Below are positions 1-6,856 of a stretch of 13,846 nucleotides of DNA, piece by piece. The stretch's first letter is position 1. Every line of letters starts with the position of its first letter. The notes under the pieces were generated by a model that saw nothing but the letters and a program-made list of their open reading frames with translations, was not told the DNA's origin and made no database searches. This stretch comes from Leptospirillum sp. (GTDB taxonomy: Bacteria; Nitrospirota; Leptospirillia; Leptospirillales; Leptospirillaceae): positions 1 to 13,846 of the forward strand of contig DAIEST010000043.1 of NCBI GenBank assembly GCA_027346125.1, written 5' to 3'. A program made the position numbers and the translations under genes.

Positions 1-1891
1 GAAACTCTTTCCCGAGGATCCGATGCTCGGAGAGATGGGCCTCGAAAGCTATGCCGGAGCCAGCCTTTACAATTCCAGGGGCCACCCTATCGGCATATTG
101 GTCGCAATGGGGACGCATCCGATCAAGAACACTCATCTCGTGCGCCAGATCCTGAGATTTTCAGCCAGCAGGGCTTGCGTCGAACTCGAACGGCTTCAGA
201 ACTCCAACGACCTTGCAATGGCTTTCGAAGTTTTCGAAGACACATCGGAAGCCATCATGATCACCAATGGCTCGAATCAGATTATTGCGACCAATCCAGC
301 GTTCACGAAAATTACCGGATACACATCCGGAGAGATCCTGGGGCAGACCCCCAAAATCCTGAAATCCGGACGGCACGACTCTTTCTTTTACACCAGGATG
401 TGGAATGCGCTCATGAAAGATGGAGCCTGGAAGGGGGAGAGCTGGAACCGCCGAAAGAACGGGGAAATATACCCGGAATGGCTTTCCATCACGACCATCC
501 GGGATAGTGCTGGAAGAATCGTCAAATTCATCAGTCTTTTTTCAGATATCTCCGACCGGAAAGCCTCTGAACTGCGTATTGAGAAACTGGCGCATTATGA
601 CGAAATCACAGACCTGCCGAACCGAACGCTCATTAAAGAACGGCTGGATCAGGTCATCGAACAGGCCGCCAGCAATCAGTCGGAAATCGCCGTATTCTTC
701 ATCGACCTCGACGACTTCAAGCTCGTCAACGACTCCCTGGGACATCACGTCGGTGACAGGTTGCTGGCCAAGGTAGGCGAACGAATACGAAGTTGTGTCC
801 GGGACTCGGACCTTGTCGGTCGCCTGGGCGGGGACGAATTCATCGTCATTCTCCCGAATGCCCGACCTCAGAACGCCATCAACACCGCCAGAAGACTTCT
901 TCAGGCCAATTCGGAAACCTATGAAATCATGGACCATTCTCTTCGCGTTACTGCCAGTATCGGGATCTCCTCATATCCCCAGGATGGTACAGACAGTCTT
1001 TCTCTCCTGAAAAGCGCAGATCAGGCAATGTACCACTCCAAACGGACTCGACTCGGATCATTCTGTTTTTTCGATCAGTCCATGAATACCTCCCTTCTGG
1101 AGCGGGTGGACATCGAGTCCGGTCTCAGGAATGCCCTGCAGAAGAAAGAACTGCTTCTCCATTACCAGCCCCAGTTCGATATCCTCACCGGACAGGCCAT
1201 CGGATGTGAAGCCCTGATCCGCTGGAACCATCCCGTCCGCGGAATGCTCCTCCCACAATCGTTCATCCATCTGGCCGAAGACTCCGGACTGATCGATCCG
1301 CTAGGAGAGTGGATTATCAGGGAGGCATGCAACCAGAGCCGACTCTGGAGAAAGACCGGAATCACCAATATTCCCATTGCCATCAACGTCTCCCCCCGAC
1401 AACTCTCCTCCCCGGAATTCCCCCGGAAGATCGAATCCATCCTGATCGAAGAAGGCGTCCATCCCCACTCCATCGAGCTTGAGATCACGGAAAATCTTTC
1501 CATGATCTCCGGAGGAAAACTCTTTTCCGCGATCCATGATCTTCACCAGTCAGGCTTTCGGCTCTCCATCGATGACTTCGGCACGGGCTACTCCTCTCTC
1601 GGATATATGAAACGGTTTCGACTGCACAAGCTGAAAATAGACCAGTCGTTCATCAGGGGGCTCCCGGACAACCAGGACGATTCCATGATCACCGAGACCA
1701 TCATCACCCTGGCCCGGAACTTCCGGATGAACGTAGTGGCCGAAGGGGTGGAAACGATGTCCCAACTCAACTTCCTCCGGGAAAGAGGGTGCACCGTCAT
1801 CCAGGGATTCCTCCTTTCCCGGCCCGTACCCCCGGAAGAACTCTCTCTGTCTCTCCCGATGCCTGTCACTGGTCCATTTTCCGGGATCTGA
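1..1891 (+). CDS. GAF-PAS-GGDEF-EAL c-di-GMP signalling protein, 5' partial
   Basis: The reading frame is open from base 2 and already lies in the last part of a GAF sensory domain (pattern LESYAGASLYNSRGHPIGIL), so the true start is upstream of the window. Numbering from the ATG at base 23, a PAS/PAC sensor spans about residues 66-183, GGDEF about 185-350 and EAL about 375-610. The cyclase motif GGDEF is intact (269-273), with a product-inhibition I-site RDSD (260-263) exactly five residues before it. The phosphodiesterase motifs EALIRW (396-401), DDFGTGYSS (from 517), KIDQSFI and VVAEGVET are all present, so neither domain looks degenerate. The family makes c-di-GMP from two GTP and linearises it to pGpG; which activity dominates cannot be read from sequence. 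No clear membrane segment is visible, so the visible part is probably cytoplasmic. It stops 50 bases before the promoter of the next gene and shows no obvious terminator. Confidence 0.95.
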   Translation, partial: KLFPEDPMLGEMGLESYAGASLYNSRGHPIGILVAMGTHPIKNTHLVRQILRFSASRACVELERLQNSNDLAMAFEVFEDTSEAIMITNGSNQIIATNPAFTKITGYTSGEILGQTPKILKSGRHDSFFYTRMWNALMKDGAWKGESWNRRKNGEIYPEWLSITTIRDSAGRIVKFISLFSDISDRKASELRIEKLAHYDEITDLPNRTLIKERLDQVIEQAASNQSEIAVFFIDLDDFKLVNDSLGHHVGDRLLAKVGERIRSCVRDSDLVGRLGGDEFIVILPNARPQNAINTARRLLQANSETYEIMDHSLRVTASIGISSYPQDGTDSLSLLKSADQAMYHSKRTRLGSFCFFDQSMNTSLLERVDIESGLRNALQKKELLLHYQPQFDILTGQAIGCEALIRWNHPVRGMLLPQSFIHLAEDSGLIDPLGEWIIREACNQSRLWRKTGITNIPIAINVSPRQLSSPEFPRKIESILIEEGVHPHSIELEITENLSMISGGKLFSAIHDLHQSGFRLSIDDFGTGYSSLGYMKRFRLHKLKIDQSFIRGLPDNQDDSMITETIITLARNFRMNVVAEGVETMSQLNFLRERGCTVIQGFLLSRPVPPEELSLSLPMPVTGPFSGI

Positions 1892-1941
1892 AAAACTGAA
1901 ATCCCTCCTGGCTCCCCCCTTCCTCGCCTTCCGGCTCATCA

Positions 1942-1969
1942 TTGACAAAAGGCAAAGAGGGGGTATATT
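1942..1969 (+). promoter_or_regulatory. Sigma70-type promoter for the small downstream gene
   Basis: A perfect -35 box TTGACA (1942-1947) is followed after 16 bases by TATATT (1964-1969), one mismatch from the -10 consensus. The expected transcription start is about 1975-1977. The only gene downstream on this strand is the 103-residue protein at 2204. The call rests on box quality and spacing; a start site has not been measured. Confidence 0.6.
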
Positions 1970-2135
1970 GGGGCATACCATTGACAATCAGTCAGATTTC
2001 CCTTCTGGCGGGAAAAATTTGGACCGACCGGTGGCTTGTGTCCGAAACTCCTCTTCCTCCTGGTTTCTCTATTCGCGTACGACCTGTGTGCACTGCCGCT
2101 GTTGCGCCTGTCCCCCATAAAGAAGGGAGTCGGAA

Positions 2136-2152
2136 CGGGATACGGTATCCCG
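2136..2152. repeat. Perfect 8+1+8 palindrome in the leader
   Basis: CGGGATAC-G-GTATCCCG is a perfect inverted repeat with a single central base. A one-base centre suits a dimeric protein operator better than an RNA hairpin, though the outer six pairs could form a stem in the message. It lies about 50 bases before the start of the small gene, downstream of the predicted promoter. It has no T-run after it, so it is not a typical terminator. Confidence 0.55.
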
Positions 2153-2190
2153 TAAATTCTCCTTAACCCAAACGAAGCGCTTTTCAACAG

Positions 2191-2196
2191 GGAGGG
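2191..2196 (+). promoter_or_regulatory. Shine-Dalgarno that selects the second ATG
   Basis: GGAGGG is a strong ribosome binding site. It is only one base from an ATG at 2198 but seven bases from the in-frame ATG at 2204. Normal spacing therefore favours 2204 and drops the first two residues (Met-Ala) of the longer reading. Confidence 0.6.
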
Positions 2197-2203
2197 AATG
2201 GCC

Positions 2204-2515
2204 ATGACAGCAGTCACGCTGAAACGGGAAGAAATTCTTCAAAAGGCGGAAAAAAAGGGGCGGATGGCTCTGGTCGATCCTGTTCCGGATCCGACAGAGG
2301 AAGGGATGTCGGTGTGGCAGGGGAACATCCGGGACTACTTCAATGGAGTTTGTGACGACCTCGTTGCCGAGTACCATGCGGAGGAAATGCGGGGAGAGAT
2401 TCTCGCTGCCCTTGAAAAAGGGTTTGAAACGACCATTCGCAAACAGCCCGTCATGGATGTCCCCCCCGAAACAGCCGTCCATTTGCTGAAAGAAGTTTTC
2501 CGCCACATGCACTGA
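2204..2515 (+). CDS. Small acidic/charged protein of unknown function (103 aa)
   Basis: I do not recognise this protein. It is 103 residues from ATG 2204 (105 from ATG 2198), rich in Glu, Lys and Asp, with no signal peptide, no membrane segment, one cysteine and no metal-binding cluster. The first 20 residues and the middle (about 40-75, around the Asn-Gly-Val-Cys stretch and AEEMRGEILAALEKG) look helical and amphipathic, with a Pro/Asp-rich link (VDPVPDPTEEG) between them, so a small cytoplasmic helical protein is likely. It has its own predicted promoter, a strong ribosome binding site and a terminator-like hairpin after its stop, and therefore appears to be a single-gene unit between a c-di-GMP protein and the haem genes. 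Good translation signals and lack of a better frame on the other strand support it as a real gene. Confidence 0.75.
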   Translation: MTAVTLKREEILQKAEKKGRMALVDPVPDPTEEGMSVWQGNIRDYFNGVCDDLVAEYHAEEMRGEILAALEKGFETTIRKQPVMDVPPETAVHLLKEVFRHMH

Positions 2516-2557
2516 CCCGCCATCACCCCGATCCCGAATCCGGGGCGGGGGCCATCA

Positions 2558-2585
2558 CAAGGGGACCGGCGGTCCGGTCCCCTTG
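2558..2585. terminator. Strong hairpin between convergent genes
   Basis: CAAGGGGACCGG and CCGGTCCCCTTG pair perfectly over 12 bases around a CGGT tetraloop. It sits 42 bases after the stop of the small + gene and 14 bases after the stop of hemN on the - strand, where a shared bidirectional terminator would be expected. Neither side has a T-run, so it is not a textbook intrinsic terminator; it may instead block exonucleases or assist Rho-type termination. Confidence 0.65.
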
Positions 2586-2599
2586 CCTTGATCGAGGAT

Positions 2600-3988
2600 T
2601 CAGAGAGTCCGGGAAAAGAGAGGACCCTTGGGTGTATTCCTGAGGTACGTATCGAAGACCATCGCGATATTCCGCATAAAAACCCGCCCCAATGACGTCA
2701 GGACAATCCGGTCCGGACGGATTTCAAGAAGCCCGTCTGAGGCAAAGCCCTCGAGCTCCTTCAGTTCCCTTGCAAAATAACGGTCGAATTCCTCCCCGAA
2801 GGAATCGAGAGACCCTTTCCGATCCAGTTCGAGATCGCACATGATGCGGGTAATGACCGTCCGGCGAATCAGGTCATCCTTGGAGAGACGGTATCCCCGA
2901 TGGATCGGAAGCTTTCCGTTCGATACCTGGGTCTGATAGTCGGGAAGGCCTTTGACGTTTTGCGCATAGACATCCCCGACCATGCTGATCGAAGTCACGC
3001 CCATCCCGACCAGATCCGCCTGGGCCTTTGTCGTGTATCCCTGAAAGTTCCGGTAAAGCGTCTTGGACTTCTGGGCAAGAGTCAGTTCGTCGTCGGGCTT
3101 GGCGAAGTGGTCCATTCCGATATAGACATACCCCGCATCAGTCAGCTTTTCTCCGATCAGCGTCATGAGTTCGAACTTCACTTCCGGACGCGGGAGATCC
3201 GGTTCCCGGATCAGGACCATGTGCTTCTTGAGCCAGGGAACATGAGCATAGTTGAAAATGGCAAGCCGATCGGGAGAAAGACGGACAATCTCATCGAGCG
3301 TATGGTCGAACCCCTTGACCGTCTGGAGGGGAAGGCCGTAAATGAGATCGATATTGATGCTGTGAAATCCCAGATCCCGACATTTCCGGTAGACCCGTTC
3401 GGTCAGTTCGATGGGCTGGATGCGGTTGACGGCCTTCTGGACCGATGGGTCAAAATCCTGTACGCCCATGCTGATCCTGTTGACACCGATCTCCCGGATG
3501 GTTTCGAGGTATTCGTCGGAGGCATGACGGGGATCGATCTCGATGGAGACCTCTCCATTCGCATAGTCCACATCGAACCAGCGATTGATCCGGGAAAAAA
3601 GAAGCCTGTTCTGTGCCGGGGTCAGGTTCGAGGGCGTCCCTCCCCCAAAGTGGAGCTGGACCACCTTCCGGCTTCGGGGAAGGAGCCTGCCCAGGGAGGC
3701 AATCTCCTCTCCCAGAATATCGATATAGTCAGCTGTCTTGCCCTTGTCGCGGGAGATGATCGTGCTGCACCCGCAGAAATAGCAGAGCGTGTCGCAGAAA
3801 GGCAGATGGAAATACAGGGAAAGAGGCTTGACCGGCGTTGTCAGGTTGGATCGGTCCAGTGCGTTCCGGTAGTCTTCCTCCGTGAAATCGGTCTTCCAGA
3901 CCGGTGCCGTCGGATAACTGGTATATCGCGGCCCCGGACGATCGTACTTCCGAAGAAGTTCCTGGGAAATCTCCTGGGATACATGCAT
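2600..3988 (-). CDS. hemN: Oxygen-independent coproporphyrinogen III dehydrogenase HemN
   Basis: This radical SAM enzyme carries out the anaerobic oxidative decarboxylation of coproporphyrinogen III to protoporphyrinogen IX in haem synthesis, in the cytoplasm. The 462-residue length matches true HemN. The N-terminal lead (DRPGPRYTSYPTAPVW) and the cluster motif CDTLCYFCGC give C65, C69 and C72 for the 4Fe-4S cluster, plus the extra C74 typical of HemN rather than HemW. The SAM-binding HFGGGTPSNL follows at about 113-122, and the C-terminal HemN domain ends with a characteristic RNIAMVFDTYL stretch. The start ATG has GAGG seven bases upstream. It is the last gene of the run with hemE and the cbiX-like gene, 66 bases after hemE. 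That spacer contains an 8-base palindrome GTCATGAC but no promoter I would call. HemW-like paralogues are the only serious alternative and lack these features. Confidence 0.96.
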   Translation of the reverse strand: MHVSQEISQELLRKYDRPGPRYTSYPTAPVWKTDFTEEDYRNALDRSNLTTPVKPLSLYFHLPFCDTLCYFCGCSTIISRDKGKTADYIDILGEEIASLGRLLPRSRKVVQLHFGGGTPSNLTPAQNRLLFSRINRWFDVDYANGEVSIEIDPRHASDEYLETIREIGVNRISMGVQDFDPSVQKAVNRIQPIELTERVYRKCRDLGFHSINIDLIYGLPLQTVKGFDHTLDEIVRLSPDRLAIFNYAHVPWLKKHMVLIREPDLPRPEVKFELMTLIGEKLTDAGYVYIGMDHFAKPDDELTLAQKSKTLYRNFQGYTTKAQADLVGMGVTSISMVGDVYAQNVKGLPDYQTQVSNGKLPIHRGYRLSKDDLIRRTVITRIMCDLELDRKGSLDSFGEEFDRYFARELKELEGFASDGLLEIRPDRIVLTSLGRVFMRNIAMVFDTYLRNTPKGPLFSRTL

Positions 3989-4054
3989 TTCAGAACCTCG
4001 TTCCGCTAAGTCAGAATCCGGACGTCATGACCTCGCCGTCCAGTTTTGTTTTTT

Positions 4055-5113
4055 CTATCCACCGGGCAGGGGCGCAGACAAACCAGACTGCACAAGCCGG
4101 ACAAGATACTGGGCCATCGAAACGGATGTTTCAGGGAGGATCCCGTGCCCCAGATTGAAGATATACCCCGGACGATCCTTCATCTCATCAAGGATCAGAC
4201 GGACTTCCTCCCTCAGGATTTCAGGACGCCCCAGAAGGGAAACCGGGTCCAGATTCCCCTGGATTCCCCTTGCCCCGGGCAGGCGCTCCCGAACCCTGGA
4301 CAGGGAAAGACGCCAGTCCACCGAGACGACATCCGTTCCCGCAGAGGCCATTTCCTCAAGCAGGGCACAGCTTCCGTTCACATAAAGAATCGAGGGAACC
4401 CCGTACTTCCTGAGCGCATCCACAATCCGGCGCACATAGGGAAGGGCAAAGGTCCGATAATGGGAAGGTGCCAGGGAACCTGCCCAGGTATCGAAAATCT
4501 GGTAGGCATGGATCCCGGAGTCAAGCTGCATCGAAAGATAGCGGATGACCGTCTCGGTAATCCGTTCCAGCAGGTCATGGAGCGTATCCGGCTCCGAAAA
4601 CATCATCCGCTTCACCCGGGAAAAATCCTTGGAAATCTCCCCTTCCACCATATAGGTCGCCAGCGTGAAGGGAGCCCCGGAAAACCCGATGAGGGGAACC
4701 CGGCCATCCAGGCGGCGGTTGATCTCCCGGATAGCCTCGGCCACAAATCCCGTCGAGGAAATCGGGTCCGGAACGACCAGGCGTCCGAGGTCTTCCCGGG
4801 TTCGGACAGGAGAGGGAAACGAAGGCCCCTTGTGTTCGGAGAAACGCAGTTCAAGACCCATCGCCTCGACAGGAATCAGGATGTCGGAAAACAGGATCGC
4901 CGCATCGACCCCCAGCATGTCGATCGGAAGGAGCGTGGCGCGGGCGGCCAGATCGGGCGTCTTGCAGAGGCCCAGAAAAGAGGTCTCTTTGCGAATCGCC
5001 TGATATTCGGGCATGTAACGTCCGGCCTGGCGCATAATCCAGACGGGCGGACGCTCGGTTTTTTCTCCCCGGCAGGCTCTCAGGAAAAGGTCGTTCTTAA
5101 GCGGCATTGTCAT
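4055..5113 (-). CDS. hemE: Uroporphyrinogen decarboxylase HemE
   Basis: HemE removes four carboxyl groups from the acetate side chains of uroporphyrinogen III to give coproporphyrinogen III, the substrate used by HemN or HemF-type enzymes. At 352 residues it is of normal length. Family signatures are intact: VWIMRQAGRYMPEY near the N terminus with the two substrate-binding arginines (R28, R32), FSDIL with the key aspartate D77, GFSGAPFTLATYMVEG with Y154, QIFDTWAG, GNLDP and FNLGHGILP with H323. No signal or membrane segment is present, as expected for a cytosolic enzyme. The start ATG overlaps the stop of the upstream cbiX-like gene as ATGA (5110-5113), with AAAGG about nine bases before it, so translation is probably coupled. 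A second in-frame ATG two codons later is a possible alternative start. Confidence 0.97.
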   Translation of the reverse strand: MTMPLKNDLFLRACRGEKTERPPVWIMRQAGRYMPEYQAIRKETSFLGLCKTPDLAARATLLPIDMLGVDAAILFSDILIPVEAMGLELRFSEHKGPSFPSPVRTREDLGRLVVPDPISSTGFVAEAIREINRRLDGRVPLIGFSGAPFTLATYMVEGEISKDFSRVKRMMFSEPDTLHDLLERITETVIRYLSMQLDSGIHAYQIFDTWAGSLAPSHYRTFALPYVRRIVDALRKYGVPSILYVNGSCALLEEMASAGTDVVSVDWRLSLSRVRERLPGARGIQGNLDPVSLLGRPEILREEVRLILDEMKDRPGYIFNLGHGILPETSVSMAQYLVRLVQSGLSAPLPGG

Positions 5114-6000
5114 TCGGGTGACCTTTCTTCTCCGGGAATCGCGTCTGAAACGGACTCTCCTCCAAGATTAATGACCGGCCACTTCGGAAGTGGCGTGCGG
5201 CCCAGTTTCAGAAGACGACGGATCCGGTGCTCGAGATACTCCAGAAGGAGCGGATGATCTCCAAAAGGCGGAGTCACGATCACGTCCCCCTGAAAACCTG
5301 TCCTGGACCTGTAGGTTTCGCCCAGCCCCCTGATTCGGTCCATCAGAACCCCTTCAAACAGGAAATATGGCAGAAGGACAATCCGATCCTGTGCCTTCGG
5401 ATCAAGCTGTTCAAGAACGCTGGAAAGCTTCGGCTCCGTTACACTGATGAAAGAAAAAAAGGGGAGTGCTCCCTTGCGGCGCTCCCACAGGCGTCTCCCC
5501 TGGTAAAAGAGCGACGCGTTGGCATTGGGATCCAGGCTCCCCCTGCCGATGACGATCAACGTTTCCCGAATGTCGGGCTCCTTCGGAGGAAGAAGATCGA
5601 GCAGAACGGAAATGACGGTCTGGTCGGTGCCAAACCCCCAGTCCCGGATCAGTCCCAGGCCGGGATGCTCCCTTTCCGCATGAGCAGCGTATGCCGCCAT
5701 ATCGCTCTTGGAGTGGCCTGCATCAAAGAGCAGGAGAGGAACAAGCGCAACGCCGTCGACAAGCGGGGCAAGCCGGGAAATGGAGCTGCTGACTTCCGGA
5801 AGAGCATGCTCGATAAAACCGATCTCGATCGGAAAATCTTCACGAAAGCGTTCCCGGAGGCATTCAAATGCCCTCAAAGCGTGGAGATTCCCTCGTTCTT
5901 CGGGACTCCCGTGAACGACAAGAACAATCCCCCACCTCTTTTTTTGTCCGACGGAGGAGACTCCCTTCCCTGCGGAGTCGGATGATCTGGGCTTCTGCAT
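5110..6000 (-). CDS. cbiX: CbiX/SirB-like sirohydrochlorin chelatase, two-domain form
   Basis: The family inserts Co2+ (cobalamin route) or Fe2+ (sirohaem route) into sirohydrochlorin. The 296-residue protein has two tandem chelatase-like repeats. The first starts GIVLVVHGSPEERGN with metal-ligand candidate H30, then LLLFDAGHSKSDM with H96. The second starts IVIGRGSLDPNAN near 149 and has LPYFLFEGVLMDRI near 210, where the histidines are absent. This fits the usual long CbiX form in which the first half carries the active site. The chosen ATG at 6000 is the only ATG, GTG or TTG before the first strand. The frame stays open to an ATG at 6147, but that extra stretch overlaps the upstream CruF-like gene and lacks family character. 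The gene heads the unit with hemE and hemN. Whether the metal is cobalt or iron cannot be decided here; the haem neighbours make sirohaem plausible. Confidence 0.88.
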   Translation of the reverse strand: MQKPRSSDSAGKGVSSVGQKKRWGIVLVVHGSPEERGNLHALRAFECLRERFREDFPIEIGFIEHALPEVSSSISRLAPLVDGVALVPLLLFDAGHSKSDMAAYAAHAEREHPGLGLIRDWGFGTDQTVISVLLDLLPPKEPDIRETLIVIGRGSLDPNANASLFYQGRRLWERRKGALPFFSFISVTEPKLSSVLEQLDPKAQDRIVLLPYFLFEGVLMDRIRGLGETYRSRTGFQGDVIVTPPFGDHPLLLEYLEHRIRRLLKLGRTPLPKWPVINLGGESVSDAIPGEERSPE

Positions 6001-6007
6001 AGGAGGG

Positions 6008-6036
6008 ATTATACGGTCCGGTCGGCAGGAGGTCAA
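6008..6036 (-). promoter_or_regulatory. Near-consensus promoter of the cbiX-hemE-hemN unit
   Basis: Read on the - strand, TTGACC (6031-6036) and a perfect TATAAT (6008-6013) are separated by the ideal 17 bases. The predicted start of transcription, a purine seven to eight bases after the -10 box, falls on the A of the cbiX ATG at 6000. This leaves no room for a Shine-Dalgarno sequence; the bases just before the ATG read CCCTCCT, the opposite of one. The promoter lies wholly in the 59-base gap behind the CruF-like gene. A six-base inverted repeat (GTCCGG at 6016-6021, CCGGAC at 6045-6050) is centred on the -35 box and could be an operator, but may be chance in GC-rich DNA. Confidence 0.7.
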
Positions 6037-6059
6037 CGAAAGACCCGGACGAACACGGA

Positions 6060-6839
6060 TCAGAAGAATTTTCTCCGGGGCAGGAGTCTCCTTCCCAGAA
6101 CATAAAGGAACCCTCCCACCATGAGATCCGAAAATCCGAGAACCCATTCATGGATGAAAAATGCAACGGATGCGTTGAAAAGAAAAACGCAAAGATAAAG
6201 TGCCGGGGGTCCCAGTCGATCCGCCATGGACACGGATGGCCGGGAGAGGGAGGAATCCGGCCCACAACGGGATCCGAAAGAGAATGGAAGATTCCAGGCC
6301 AGAAGGATCAATGCCCCCACAACCCCCCATCCGATAAAATTCGAAACGGGAACACCGAAATACGCTCCTCCTTCGGGATAATAATAGATCTGCCCGAGAA
6401 ACCACCTGTTTCCCCGGAGAGAAACGGGATCGATCACGACATCGATCATGACAAAGAACACCGTTGCCAATGCCCATCGAAAGAGGCGTTCCCGGGAGGG
6501 CTTTCCGAGAAGCTCCGGCAGCGGTCTCCCCTCGAACCATCCGACCATTCCGAGGCTGGCGACCATCAGGAACGAAAAGGACATGGAATCCATCAGTGGG
6601 AGCGGCCCAATCCAGATCTCCCGATGCAGGGTCGTCGGCAGATAGACGTAATGCCCGAAGGGAAACCATCCTGTTGTCCGGGAGGATGCGTATTCGCATC
6701 CGTACGCAATCAGGTAGGCGGACAGGAAACGGAGGACGGCGCCCCGCCAGCCACAAGCCCGTGCCAGGAAAAACAGGCCGACGATCCAGAAGAGGAAAAC
6801 ATACCAGCGAAAGAGAATCGTATGAAGGAAAAGATGCAC
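6060..6839 (-). CDS. CruF-family carotenoid biosynthesis membrane protein (DUF422)
   Basis: The 259-residue integral membrane protein has about six or seven hydrophobic segments (near 8-27, 36-49, 78-100, 122-138, 163-183, 212-230 and 234-250). It matches the CruF/DUF422 family, whose studied members are C-1',2' hydratases of carotenoid ends. The evidence is the SSRTTGWFPFGHYVY stretch (52-66), the paired aspartates in MIDVVIDPVSLRGN (D133, D137), and GGAYFGVPVSNFIGW (157-171), the most typical family signature. I start at the GTG at 6839 because GAGGGAG lies eight bases before it in the 17-base gap after the previous gene. The ATG at 6917 would overlap that gene and adds a charged, non-family tail. 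It ends the hopanoid run, so its substrate could be a carotenoid or another polyisoprenoid; I see no phytoene synthase or desaturase nearby. The family call is firm, the reaction is not. Confidence 0.8.
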   Translation of the reverse strand: MHLFLHTILFRWYVFLFWIVGLFFLARACGWRGAVLRFLSAYLIAYGCEYASSRTTGWFPFGHYVYLPTTLHREIWIGPLPLMDSMSFSFLMVASLGMVGWFEGRPLPELLGKPSRERLFRWALATVFFVMIDVVIDPVSLRGNRWFLGQIYYYPEGGAYFGVPVSNFIGWGVVGALILLAWNLPFSFGSRCGPDSSLSRPSVSMADRLGPPALYLCVFLFNASVAFFIHEWVLGFSDLMVGGFLYVLGRRLLPRRKFF

Positions 6840-6847
6840 CAGGCAAT

Positions 6848-6854
6848 CTCCCTC
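6848..6854 (-). promoter_or_regulatory. Shine-Dalgarno that sets a GTG start for the CruF-like gene
   Basis: GAGGGAG on the - strand lies between the TAG of the EamA-like gene (6857-6859) and a GTG at 6837-6839, with eight bases between. It is the only good ribosome binding site near the start of the conserved part, and it decides against the longer ATG reading. Confidence 0.6.
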
Positions 6855-6856
6855 GG

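Larger units (their letters stand above)
1892..2203. other. Intergenic spacer with promoter, palindrome and long leader
   Basis: This 312-base gap holds no convincing gene. I see a sigma70-type promoter (1942-1969), a nine-base direct repeat CATTGACAA at 1940-1948 and 1979-1987, a small hairpin TTTCCC/GGGAAA (1997-2015, seven-base loop), and a perfect palindrome at 2136-2152. Transcription from the promoter would leave a leader of roughly 230 bases before the small gene at 2204. I could not fit a known riboswitch to it. A 74-codon open frame from the TTG at 1942 starts inside the -35 box and has no Shine-Dalgarno sequence, so I do not call it. Confidence 0.6.

Noticed and set aside
1981..1986. 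Second TTGACA in the same spacer as another -35 box
   Set aside because: No acceptable -10 box lies 15-19 bases downstream.
1942..2166. 74-codon open frame in the spacer after the c-di-GMP gene
   Set aside because: It begins with TTG inside the predicted -35 box, has no ribosome binding site, and its translation looks random.
1976..2203. c-di-GMP riboswitch in the leader beside the GGDEF-EAL gene
   Set aside because: I could not find the conserved GEMM core or a matching two-stem layout; only small hairpins are seen. A covariance model search would be decisive.
2900..4009. Long open frame on the + strand opposite hemN
   Set aside because: Antisense to an intact HemN; no family signature and no start signals of its own.
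4046..5257. Long open frame on the + strand opposite hemE
   Set aside because: It is antisense to a gene with all HemE motifs; its translation is low-complexity, Pro/Arg/Gly-rich and matches no family. Codon bias of the GC-rich real gene explains the open frame.
6001..6059. Cobalamin or other riboswitch before the cbiX-like gene
   Set aside because: The whole gap is 59 bases and is occupied by the promoter, leaving no transcribed leader to fold.
6001..6147. Longer cbiX start at ATG 6147
   Set aside because: It would overlap the CruF-like gene by 88 bases, pass through the promoter, and add a stretch without CbiX character.
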